Positions 1 to 5,343 of a DNA stretch of 6,236 nt are shown here, one piece after another. How positions within the stretch are numbered: position 1 is the stretch's first letter; each line of letters starts with the position of its first letter. A program made the translations under genes and the position numbers. This DNA is from an uncultured Shinella sp. (GTDB taxonomy: Bacteria > Pseudomonadota > Alphaproteobacteria > Rhizobiales > Rhizobiaceae). Under the pieces are notes generated by a model. It worked only from the letters and a program-made list of their open reading frames with translations. It was not told the origin of the DNA and did not search any database. The stretch lies in contig CAMLOC010000233.1 of NCBI GenBank assembly GCA_946481465.1, positions 1-6,236 on the forward strand, in the 5' to 3' direction.

Positions 1-213
1 GATGAAGTGGGTCGGGATGCCCATCTTGTTGAGCTGGGTGAAGAGGTACTCGGAAATACGGTTGTTGAGCACACCCTTTCCGTCGATGACATCGTGCTTC
101 TTCTTGTTGAAGGCGGTAGCGTCATCCTTGAAGAACTGGATCAGCGTGCCCGGCTCGGGACCCTCGTACAGGATCTTGGCCTTGCCCTCGTAGATACGGC
201 GGCGACGGTTCAT
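1..213 (-). CDS. purC: PurC, SAICAR synthetase (N-terminal part; gene runs off the left edge)
   Basis: Phosphoribosylaminoimidazole-succinocarboxamide synthase joins aspartate to CAIR using ATP, giving SAICAR in cytosolic de novo purine synthesis. Only the first 71 codons are present; the family is usually about 240-260 residues, so roughly 70% lies outside the window. The ATG at 211-213 opens a protein beginning [13 protein letters not shown]. The glycine/lysine-rich ATP-binding start ([11 protein letters not shown], residues 8-18) and the block [10 protein letters not shown]...[11 protein letters not shown] (about residues 30-54) are classic PurC sequence. The Shine-Dalgarno is weak (GAGAC about 8 bases upstream). 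It is divergent from the ATPase-inhibitor gene, with 225 bases between the two starts. In rhizobia purC is commonly followed by purS, purQ and purL, but that region is not visible here. Identity is secure; no sign of damage in the visible part. Confidence 0.96.
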   Translation of the reverse strand, partial: MNRRRRIYEGKAKILYEGPEPGTLIQFFKDDATAFNKKKHDVIDGKGVLNNRISEYLFTQLNKMGIPTHFI

Positions 214-270
214 GGATTTTGTCTCTGTTGTTGGCGCGCTTGGGCCGCGCAGGTGTCGTTCGTTTGCGCT

Positions 271-299
271 CCCATAAACGAAATGCCGCAGTTTAACAA
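271..299 (-). promoter_or_regulatory. Candidate sigma-70 promoter for purC
   Basis: Reading the minus strand, TTGTTA (294-299) is followed after 17 bases by TATGGG (271-276). This would place a transcription start near 264 and leave a leader of about 50 bases before the purC ATG. The hexamers match the TTGACA/TATAAT consensus only moderately (about 4/6 and 3/6), so this is an inference by eye. No purine riboswitch or clear operator was recognised in the leader. Confidence 0.3.
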
Positions 300-367
300 T
301 CACTGTCGCGGCCGATCCCCCGATTTCCGGCCTTTGCGCGAAGCTGGCGAGGTCACGAAAGTTCGCA

Positions 368-396
368 TTGCACTTTTGCCGTCGTTTTGATTTATG
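368..396 (+). promoter_or_regulatory. Weak candidate promoter for the ATPase zeta-inhibitor gene
   Basis: TTGCAC (368-373) and TTTATG (391-396) are 17 bases apart and lie about 40 bases upstream of the zeta start codon. Each hexamer matches the consensus at only about three positions. It is the best-spaced pair I see on the plus strand of this divergent region, but the real promoter could be elsewhere in 214-430. Confidence 0.2.
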
Positions 397-427
397 AGCG
401 GGGAGCCTAACGGGGCAAAGAATCTAC

Positions 428-432
428 GGGAG
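428..432 (+). promoter_or_regulatory. Ribosome binding site of the zeta-inhibitor gene
   Basis: GGGAG sits six bases before the ATG at 439 and fixes this start. There is a second in-frame ATG three codons later (448), which has no comparable site. Confidence 0.7.
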
Positions 433-438
433 TCATAG

Positions 439-759
439 ATGACGAACATGCAGGATCGGGAAAAGGCCTTCGAGGCCAAGTTCGCGCTGGACGAGGAGCT
501 GCGCTTCAAGGCCGAAGCACGCCGCAACAAGCTGGTCGGCCTGTGGGCTGCCGGCCTGCTCGGCAAGACCGACGGCGAGGCGGAAGCCTATGCCAAGGAA
601 GTCGTCGCCGCCGATTTCGAGGAAGTCGGCCATGAGGATGTCGTGCGCAAGGTCAAGGCCGATTTCGACGCGGCCGGCGTTGCCCGCAGCGAAGACGAGA
701 TCCGCGTCCAGATGATCGAGCTCCTGGCCGTCGCCATCGCGCAGCTCGAAGTGGGCTGA
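439..759 (+). CDS. F1FO-ATPase inhibitor, zeta subunit (DUF1476 family)
   Basis: A 106-residue, highly charged, mostly helical soluble protein of the DUF1476 family. The family member in Paracoccus denitrificans is the zeta subunit, which binds the F1 sector of ATP synthase with its N-terminal helix and blocks ATP hydrolysis, much like mitochondrial IF1. The family pattern is clear: DREKAFEAKFALDEELRFKAEARRN (residues 6-30), the conserved hydrophobic stretch KLVGLWAAGLLG (31-42), AEAYAKEVVAADFEE (48-62), then EDVVRKVKADF (66-76) and a C-terminal helix 84-103. Length matches the family (about 103-108). There is no signal peptide or membrane segment. The gene is monocistronic: it is divergent from purC and closed by a strong terminator 31 bases after the stop. 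Function is transferred from Paracoccus. Inhibitory strength is reported to vary between alphaproteobacteria, so whether this copy inhibits strongly is not decided by sequence. Confidence 0.9.
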   Translation: MTNMQDREKAFEAKFALDEELRFKAEARRNKLVGLWAAGLLGKTDGEAEAYAKEVVAADFEEVGHEDVVRKVKADFDAAGVARSEDEIRVQMIELLAVAIAQLEVG

Positions 760-789
760 GCGGCATCCCACCGCCTGCCGTGCCTTCTG

Positions 790-815
790 AAGCCGTCCGG
801 GAAACCGGGCGGCTT
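790..815 (+). terminator. Rho-independent terminator of the zeta-inhibitor gene
   Basis: An 11-bp stem (790-800 with 805-815, one G-U pair) closes a GAAA tetraloop at 801-804. The distal end of the stem runs straight into the TTTT at 814-817, followed by CCGTTTCC. GC-rich stem, GNRA loop and T run together make this a textbook terminator, 30 bases after the stop codon of the 106-codon gene. Confidence 0.85.
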
Positions 816-879
816 TTCCGTTTCCAAAGTCTGTATGGTTCGTTTTGAATCAGACAGGCTCCAGGTTTCCTTGTTTTCG

Positions 880-922
880 TTTGTCTCTTCAGGAAAACCG
901 GTTCCCACTTTTCCCTGACAAA
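880..922. repeat. Imperfect palindrome, probable rhizobial intergenic repeat
   Basis: TTTGTC (880-885) and GACAAA (917-922) form the outer arms. Inside them AGGAAAA (891-897) faces TTTTCCCT (909-916), around a central AACCGGTT (896-903). The string ACCGGTTCCCACTTTTCC resembles a sequence I recall as widespread in non-coding DNA of Rhizobium, Sinorhizobium and Mesorhizobium. That is from memory, not a search. It ends next to the larger element at 925-1031, so the two may be parts of one mosaic. It lies just past the terminator, in the convergent gap, where nothing codes. Confidence 0.5.
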
Positions 923-924
923 CT

Positions 925-1031
925 CTAGGGCATTTCCGGCAAACTCCGGTTCACCGGCAATGCCCTAGATTTTTGTTTTTACCGCATTATCCGACGCCGA
1001 AGCGAGATCGCTTCGGCTGGAAATGCTCTAG
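925..1031. repeat. RIME-like palindromic intergenic element (about 107 bp)
   Basis: The ends are imperfect terminal inverted repeats: CTAGGGCATTTCCGG (925-939) against the complement of 1017-1031, CTAGAGCATTTCCAG, with 13 of 15 positions matching. Inside are two hairpins. The first pairs 925-934 with 959-968 (10 perfect bp, then a further CCGG/CCGG). The second pairs 996-1004 with 1009-1017 (9 perfect bp, loop AGAT). A T-rich run (970-980) separates them, so hairpin one could also work as a plus-strand terminator. Size and the two-palindrome layout resemble the Rhizobium-specific intergenic mosaic element RIME, about 108 bp. Assignment to that family is inference. The right-hand CTAG (1028-1031) contains the stop codon of the neighbouring GGDEF-EAL gene. 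Confidence 0.6.
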
Positions 1032-3616
1032 CGTGTGCCGGCCCGGCGGGCGCCGTTCTGGAGATCGCGCACATTGCCGTCCTGATGGCGCCATTCCTCG
1101 CCGCGCACGAAATCCGGAATAGCGTGCGCCGGCATGGGCCGGGCGAGCGCGTAGCCCTGCAGGATATCGCAGCCGAGTTCGCGCATGATGGCGACATGGG
1201 CCGGCGTCTCGACGCCTTCTGCCACGACCTCGATGTTCAGCGAGCGGCCGATCTCGATGATGGTGCCGACGAGCTTGCGCTGGCCGGGCGACCGGCTCAC
1301 CGGCTTGACGAGCTGCCGGTCGATCTTCAGCCGGCGCGGCGAGAGCTTCATGAGGCTGATGATCGAGGCATGGCCGGTGCCGAAATCGTCGATCTCGATA
1401 TCGATGCCGAGCTTGCGCATCTCCGCAAGGTTCTCCAGCACGGTGCGGTCGCAATCGTCGAGGAAGATCGATTCCAGGAGTTCGAAGGAAAGCGACTTCG
1501 GGCGGATGCCCAGCGTGTGCAGGGAGCGCGCCAGCTCCGGATCGTGCAGGCGCTTGGAGGAGACATTGGCCGAGATCTTCTCGATGCCGAGGCCGAGCGC
1601 CTGCCATTCGGCATAGTCGGCGAGCGACTTTTCCAGCACGATGCGGTCGATCATCGCCACGCAGTCGAGATCCTCGGCGATCTTCAGGAACGCGTCGGGC
1701 GCGAGGATCCCGCGGGTCGGATGGTCCCAGCGCGCCAGCGTCTCGACACCGACAACGTCGAGCGTGCGGGCGCAGAACTGCGGCTGGTAATAGGGCAGGA
1801 AACGCTGCTGCTCGATGCCGGTGAGGATCTCGTCGGCCGTCTTCTTGTTGACGATGATCTGTGCCTGGAAGTCGCTGGTGAAGAATTCGTGCCGGCTGCG
1901 CCCGCGGTTCTTGGCGCGATAGAGCGCGAGGTCCGCATTGACGAGGAGCTGCTTGGCATCGATGGCGCTGCCCGACTGGCTGGCGATGCCGACGCTGGCG
2001 CCGAAGCGGCACAGATGGCCGTTGAAGGTGACGGGCTTGCGCATCGCCTCAACGATGGCCTCGGCGAGCGAGGAAAGGTTGCGACCGGCAGAGCCGGTCG
2101 ACAGGAAGACGAACTCGTCCCCGCCGATGCGCGCGACGAAATCGTCGGGGCCCTTGAGCTCGTTGAGCACGCCGGCGGCGTGGACGAGCATGCGGTCGCC
2201 GGCAAGGTGCCCGAGCGTGTCGTTGATCTCCTTGAAGCGGTCGAGATCGATATGCAGCACGGCGAGACGGCTGCCGGACTGCTGCGCCGTCTGCGCGGCG
2301 GCCTCGATGGTGGCATCGAGATAGCGGCGGTTCGGCAGGCCGGTCAGGTGGTCGTGCAGGGCGGTGTATTCGATGCGCGCCCGGGCGGTCTCCAGCTCCA
2401 GGTTGCGCGCCTCCGCCAGCTCCTTGGCATGTTCCAGCTCCTCGCGAAGGCGCATGTCGTCGGTGACGTCCCAGTTGGCGCCGATGAGGCGCGGCACGCC
2501 GGTCAGGTCGACATAGGGCGCCGAGCGGCCGCGGATATGGCGGATTTCCCCGTCGCCGCGGATGATGCGGAACTCGTTGGCGAAGTCCTGGCTGCCGAAG
2601 AGGCCGTCCTCGACCGTGGCCGTCGCCTTACGCCGGTCCTGCGGATGGAGCGCGCGTTCCCAGCTGTTGGCGTCCGGCTCTCCGGCAAGGCCGTATATCT
2701 CGATCATGCGGTCGTCCCAGCGCACCTCGCCGGTGCGCAGGTTCACCTCGAAGACGCCGATGCGCGAGACGCCGAACGCCAGCTCCAGGCGGCGGGACAT
2801 CTGGGCGAGGCGCTCTTCCGCTTCCTTGCGTTCCGTTATGTCCGTGTCGGTGCCGGCGATGCGGCTCGGCTTGCCGTCCGGCCCGTAGTCGACGACGGCG
2901 CCGCGGCTCTCGATCCAGACCCAGTGGCCGTCCTTGTGGCGCTCGCGGTAGGAGAACACGTTGAACGGCGTCTGCCCGGTTTCCTGCTTGTCGATCTCTT
3001 TCAGGACATGTGCCCGGTCGTCGGGATGGACGTTCTGGAGCCAGTCCGAAAGGGAGCTTTCGATGGGGTCGTCCGGCCGCAGGCCGCGGATCGCCCGCCA
3101 CTGGCGGGAATAGAACAGGTCGCCGCGCGCGAAATCGTGGTCCCACACGCCCTGGCCGGCGGATTCGAGCGCATGGTTCCAGCGGCTTTCCCGCTCGGCC
3201 AGTTCGAACGCGTTGCGCTTGCGCTCGTCTATGTCGGTGATCTGGACGATGAGGGCGGGCGCGGACGGCTCGCCCGGCAGGGGCGGCGGCTCGAGGAAGG
3301 AGGCGAGCACCCAGACCTCCGCGCCATCCGGCCGCTGCAGGCGGATTTCCCACGGGGCCTGCTCGGCAAGGCTCGGGCGCATGGCGAAGGCCATGACGGC
3401 GCGGTCCTTGGGCGAGACGCATTCGGCAAAGGGGGGCAGGGCGGCGTGGTCGGAGGCTCCGAGGGTGCGCAGGAACGTCCCGTTCGCATCGACGATGCGT
3501 CCGTCGGCGTCGAGCGCGGCAAAGCCGAAACCGGACCGCGCGAAAAGCCGGCGATAAAACGGCTCGCGCTCCGTTTCATGCACGGCAATGGAGGTCGAAC
3601 CGGAGGGTTTGGCCAT
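1028..3616 (-). CDS. Cytosolic PAS-PAS-PAS-GGDEF-EAL cyclic-di-GMP enzyme
   Basis: 862 residues from the ATG at 3614-3616. Three PAS/PAC modules occupy about 21-130, 140-265 and 275-390 (each ends in a DITERK/DVTDD-type PAC tail). A short charged helix (391-418) leads to a GGDEF domain (420-580, HDHLTGLPNRR then RIGGDEF at 496-502) and an EAL domain (591-835). The GGDEF signature is intact, so diguanylate cyclase activity is likely. The RxxD inhibitory I-site is missing: GPDD stands where RxxD should be. The EAL motif reads ETL (nucleotides 1736-1744), but every metal and catalytic position I can identify is kept: the E of ETL, N in ANVS, E in ELLES, both Asp of DDFGTG, K in LKIDR, E in EGVET and Q in LQGY. 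Phosphodiesterase activity is therefore also plausible. No signal peptide or membrane helix is seen, so the sensed cue should be cytosolic. The hydrolase gene ends 81 bases upstream on the same strand. Start is uncertain: a TTG at 3641-3643 would add nine residues; neither has a strong Shine-Dalgarno. Confidence 0.93.
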   Translation of the reverse strand: MAKPSGSTSIAVHETEREPFYRRLFARSGFGFAALDADGRIVDANGTFLRTLGASDHAALPPFAECVSPKDRAVMAFAMRPSLAEQAPWEIRLQRPDGAEVWVLASFLEPPPLPGEPSAPALIVQITDIDERKRNAFELAERESRWNHALESAGQGVWDHDFARGDLFYSRQWRAIRGLRPDDPIESSLSDWLQNVHPDDRAHVLKEIDKQETGQTPFNVFSYRERHKDGHWVWIESRGAVVDYGPDGKPSRIAGTDTDITERKEAEERLAQMSRRLELAFGVSRIGVFEVNLRTGEVRWDDRMIEIYGLAGEPDANSWERALHPQDRRKATATVEDGLFGSQDFANEFRIIRGDGEIRHIRGRSAPYVDLTGVPRLIGANWDVTDDMRLREELEHAKELAEARNLELETARARIEYTALHDHLTGLPNRRYLDATIEAAAQTAQQSGSRLAVLHIDLDRFKEINDTLGHLAGDRMLVHAAGVLNELKGPDDFVARIGGDEFVFLSTGSAGRNLSSLAEAIVEAMRKPVTFNGHLCRFGASVGIASQSGSAIDAKQLLVNADLALYRAKNRGRSRHEFFTSDFQAQIIVNKKTADEILTGIEQQRFLPYYQPQFCARTLDVVGVETLARWDHPTRGILAPDAFLKIAEDLDCVAMIDRIVLEKSLADYAEWQALGLGIEKISANVSSKRLHDPELARSLHTLGIRPKSLSFELLESIFLDDCDRTVLENLAEMRKLGIDIEIDDFGTGHASIISLMKLSPRRLKIDRQLVKPVSRSPGQRKLVGTIIEIGRSLNIEVVAEGVETPAHVAIMRELGCDILQGYALARPMPAHAIPDFVRGEEWRHQDGNVRDLQNGARRAGTR

Positions 3617-3697
3617 GAAACGCGGCGCCTGCTTGGAACTCAACAGGAACAGCGTGCAGGATTTCTATGAAATTCCCCTTAATGGCTGGAGCGCCTG

Positions 3698-4258
3698 CTA
3701 TTCGGGCGCCTTGAGCCGGCTCAGGAACTGGGCGAACACCATCGTGCCCTCCGGCCAGGGGCCGTGGCCGGACTCCGTGTTGATATGCCCGGCCTCGCCG
3801 GCGTCGAGCAGCAGCGAACCCCAGGCGGCGGCGATGTCGTCGGCATGCTCGTAGGTGCCGAAGGGATCGTTGCGGCTCGCGACGACGAGCGAAGGGAAGG
3901 TGAGCGGCTCGCGCGGATAGGGGCCGAAGGTCATCAGGTGTTTCGGCCGGATGGCCTCGTTGGCGACGTCGGGCGGCGCCACGAGGAAGGCGCCGGCGAC
4001 CTTGCCGCCGAGATGCGGGGCGGCATGGATCGCCGCCGCAACGCCCAGCGAATGGGCGACGAGCACGACGGGCTTCGTCGCGACTGCGACCTCTTCGATC
4101 ACGCGCTGCACCCAGTCCTCGCGCACGGGCTTGGACCACTCGGCCTGTTCCACGCGCCGCGCCGAGCCGAGCTTCGACTGCCAGCGGCTCTGCCAGTGCT
4201 CGGGTCCGGAATTGGTGTAGCCGGGGACGATGAGGATTTCTGCTTCTGAGGCTTTCAT
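3698..4258 (-). CDS. RBBP9/YdeN-type small alpha/beta serine hydrolase
   Basis: A 186-residue single-domain alpha/beta hydrolase of the RBBP9/YdeN family (formerly DUF1234), normally about 170-200 residues, acting in the cytosol on an unknown ester or peptide-like substrate. Visible features: beta-strand one and the oxyanion region ILIVPGYTNSGPEHWQSRW (8-26), the nucleophile elbow VVLVAHSLG with Ser70, the acid SRNDPFGTYEHA with Asp131, and the catalytic His158 in GHINTESGHGPWPEG. The triad is thus complete. There is no lid domain and no signal peptide. The ATG at 4256-4258 starts the protein exactly where homologues usually begin (MKASEAEILIVPGY); an upstream in-frame ATG at 4348 would add a 30-residue tail unlike the family. 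No Shine-Dalgarno precedes it. It lies 81 bases ahead of the GGDEF-EAL gene with no terminator seen between them, so the two probably form one transcript. Confidence 0.88.
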   Translation of the reverse strand: MKASEAEILIVPGYTNSGPEHWQSRWQSKLGSARRVEQAEWSKPVREDWVQRVIEEVAVATKPVVLVAHSLGVAAAIHAAPHLGGKVAGAFLVAPPDVANEAIRPKHLMTFGPYPREPLTFPSLVVASRNDPFGTYEHADDIAAAWGSLLLDAGEAGHINTESGHGPWPEGTMVFAQFLSRLKAPE

Positions 4259-4265
4259 GCGCCGG

Positions 4266-4295
4266 CATGTGCGTTCACGAAGTGCTGAAGTCAAG
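4266..4295 (-). promoter_or_regulatory. Candidate promoter of the hydrolase / GGDEF-EAL transcript
   Basis: On the minus strand CTTGAC (4290-4295) is a perfect match to the rhizobial -35 consensus. At 17-18 bases downstream is CACATG/ACATGC (4265-4271), only a poor -10. If used, transcription would start around 4258-4261, at or almost at the hydrolase ATG, giving a leaderless or nearly leaderless mRNA. That would fit the lack of a Shine-Dalgarno there, but the weak -10 keeps this tentative. Confidence 0.3.
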
Positions 4296-4300
4296 GGGGC

Positions 4301-4329
4301 GGGACAAATCATCGCCCGGGGTGTATGCT
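4301..4329 (+). promoter_or_regulatory. Candidate promoter of the DUF2189 gene
   Basis: GGGACA (4301-4306) and TATGCT (4324-4329) are 17 bases apart, each matching four of six consensus positions. The start would fall near 4336, leaving a leader of about 90 bases before the ATG at 4428. This is a by-eye prediction in the divergent control region shared with the hydrolase. Confidence 0.3.
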
Positions 4330-4393
4330 TCGCCCTCTTCAATGCCAATCACGGCCCGCCGTGCTGGCGGACGATTGCCCTCCACGCGCGCGC

Positions 4394-4406
4394 CGAGACG
4401 GTCTCG
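4394..4406. promoter_or_regulatory. Perfect 13-nt dyad upstream of the DUF2189 ribosome binding site
   Basis: CGAGAC-G-GTCTCG is a perfect inverted repeat (6 + 1 + 6) ending eight bases before the Shine-Dalgarno at 4414. The one-base centre makes a strong RNA hairpin unlikely, so a protein-binding dyad in DNA is the more natural reading. A chance occurrence in GC-rich DNA is possible. Confidence 0.2.
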
Positions 4407-4413
4407 AACCGGC

Positions 4414-4420
4414 AAGGAGG
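4414..4420 (+). promoter_or_regulatory. Strong Shine-Dalgarno deciding the DUF2189 start
   Basis: AAGGAGG, a full anti-16S match, is seven bases before the ATG at 4428. It settles the start against the longer in-frame reading from 4230, which would overlap the divergent hydrolase gene and add 66 residues of arginine-rich, non-family sequence. Confidence 0.85.
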
Positions 4421-4427
4421 ATTTGTC

Positions 4428-5231
4428 ATGACGACATTTCATGTGATGGCGGGCCACGGCGAGATGGCCGCACGCCCGGCGATCCGGCGGATCGGTCTTT
4501 CCGACGTGATGGACGCGCTTCGCCTCGGCTTTGCGGATTTTCGCGCCAAGCCGTCCCACTACGTCTTTCTCGGCCTCATCTATCCGATCGCGGGCGTGGT
4601 GCTCGTCACCTGGAGTTCCGGCGCCAACATGCTGCCGCTGATCTTTCCGCTGGTGGCCGGTTTCGCGCTGCTCGGGCCGTTCTTCGCCATCGGCCTCTAC
4701 GAGATCAGCCGACGGCGCGAACGCGGCATGGATGCTTCCTGGCGCCATGCGCTGGAGGTGCGAAACTCGCCGGCCCTGACGTCCATCCTTGCCGTCGGCG
4801 CCATGCTGATGGCGCTGTTCGTGGCCTGGCTGGTCTTCGCGCAGTTGCTCTATACAAGCCTGTTCGGGCCGGAGCCGCCGCAGTCGCTCGCCCTGTTCCT
4901 CGCCTCGATCTTCGGCTCGGAGAACGGGCTTCTGCTGATGCTGGCCGGCAATGCCATCGGCTTCTGCTTCGCGCTCGTCGTGCTGGCGACGACCGTGATC
5001 GCCTTTCCGATGCTGCTCGACCGCGATGTCGGCGCCGTGGCGGCCATCGAGACCTCGCTGCGCGCCACGCTGGTCAACCCGGTGCCCATCGCCTGCTGGG
5101 GCCTGATCGTTGCCGCGCTGTTGATCGCCGGCTCTATCCCGGTCTTCGTCGGGCTTGCCGTGATCATGCCGATCCTCGGCCATGCCACCTGGCATCTCTA
5201 TCGCAAGATCGTCGTCGACGATCGGCGATAG
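4428..5231 (+). CDS. DUF2189 family multi-pass inner-membrane protein
   Basis: A 267-residue integral membrane protein of the DUF2189 family (typically about 250-280 residues), whose function is unknown. After a soluble N-terminus (1-42) with the family block LSDVMDALRLGFADFRAKPSHY (24-45), I see hydrophobic segments at about 45-62, 69-92, 118-142, 167-196 and a long stretch 219-251 that probably crosses twice, so about six helices. Two conserved-looking loops stand out: YEISRRRERGMDASWRHAL (91-109) between helices two and three, and LLDRDVGAVAAIETSLRATLVNP (197-219) before the last pair. The C-terminus is short and charged (YRKIVVDDRR). No catalytic motif, transporter signature or cleavable signal peptide is evident. 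It is transcribed away from the hydrolase and converges on purB, so it is probably monocistronic. Family assignment is from sequence pattern; role is not assigned. Confidence 0.85.
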   Translation: MTTFHVMAGHGEMAARPAIRRIGLSDVMDALRLGFADFRAKPSHYVFLGLIYPIAGVVLVTWSSGANMLPLIFPLVAGFALLGPFFAIGLYEISRRRERGMDASWRHALEVRNSPALTSILAVGAMLMALFVAWLVFAQLLYTSLFGPEPPQSLALFLASIFGSENGLLLMLAGNAIGFCFALVVLATTVIAFPMLLDRDVGAVAAIETSLRATLVNPVPIACWGLIVAALLIAGSIPVFVGLAVIMPILGHATWHLYRKIVVDDRR

Positions 5232-5288
5232 CGTCGTTTGCGGGCGGCACGCGCCGGGAGGAGAGTGCAAGGCCGCCCGTCAGAGGGG

Positions 5289-5315
5289 AGCGATGGCGCC
5301 ATTGGCGCCATCGCT
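5289..5315. terminator. Perfect 12-bp hairpin between DUF2189 and purB, likely terminator
   Basis: AGCGATGGCGCC (5289-5300) and its exact complement (5304-5315) enclose the loop ATT. On the plus strand GTTTCC follows, a weak T run; on the minus strand no T run follows. It lies 57 bases after the DUF2189 stop and 28 bases beyond the purB stop, in a convergent gap, where a shared terminator is expected. The rest of the gap (5232-5343) holds no gene that I can support. Confidence 0.55.
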
Positions 5316-5343
5316 GTTTCCGGTCCGGTTTTACGGATCGCGC

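Noticed and set aside
7..390. A 127-codon plus-strand open frame over purC and its upstream region
   Set aside because: It is antisense to conserved PurC sequence, has no ribosome site and shows no family resemblance.
838..1031. Repeat-rich stretch considered as an insertion sequence remnant or small RNA gene
   Set aside because: No transposase-like frame, target duplication or promoter-plus-terminator arrangement is visible; palindromic intergenic repeats explain the structure better.
1085..3670. An 861-codon open frame on the plus strand opposite the whole GGDEF-EAL gene
   Set aside because: In GC-rich genes TTA, CTA and TCA codons are rare, so the opposite strand often lacks stops. The predicted protein is a low-information Ala/Arg/Asp/Glu/Gly-rich string with no family motif, and the minus-strand frame has complete domain signatures.
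3688..3712. Possible hairpin (GCGCC/GGCGC) at the end of the hydrolase gene
   Set aside because: Only about five base pairs with a loop of nine and no T run on the minus strand; too weak to call a terminator between the hydrolase and GGDEF-EAL genes.
4230..4427. N-terminal extension of the DUF2189 protein from an ATG at 4230
   Set aside because: The extra 66 residues do not look like the family, overlap the divergent hydrolase start, and the strong AAGGAGG site points to 4428.
4275..5270. A 331-codon open frame on the minus strand opposite the DUF2189 gene
   Set aside because: Same codon-bias shadow: the product is a Arg/Asp/Gly/His/Gln-rich string without a recognisable fold, while the plus-strand frame has a perfect Shine-Dalgarno and membrane helices.
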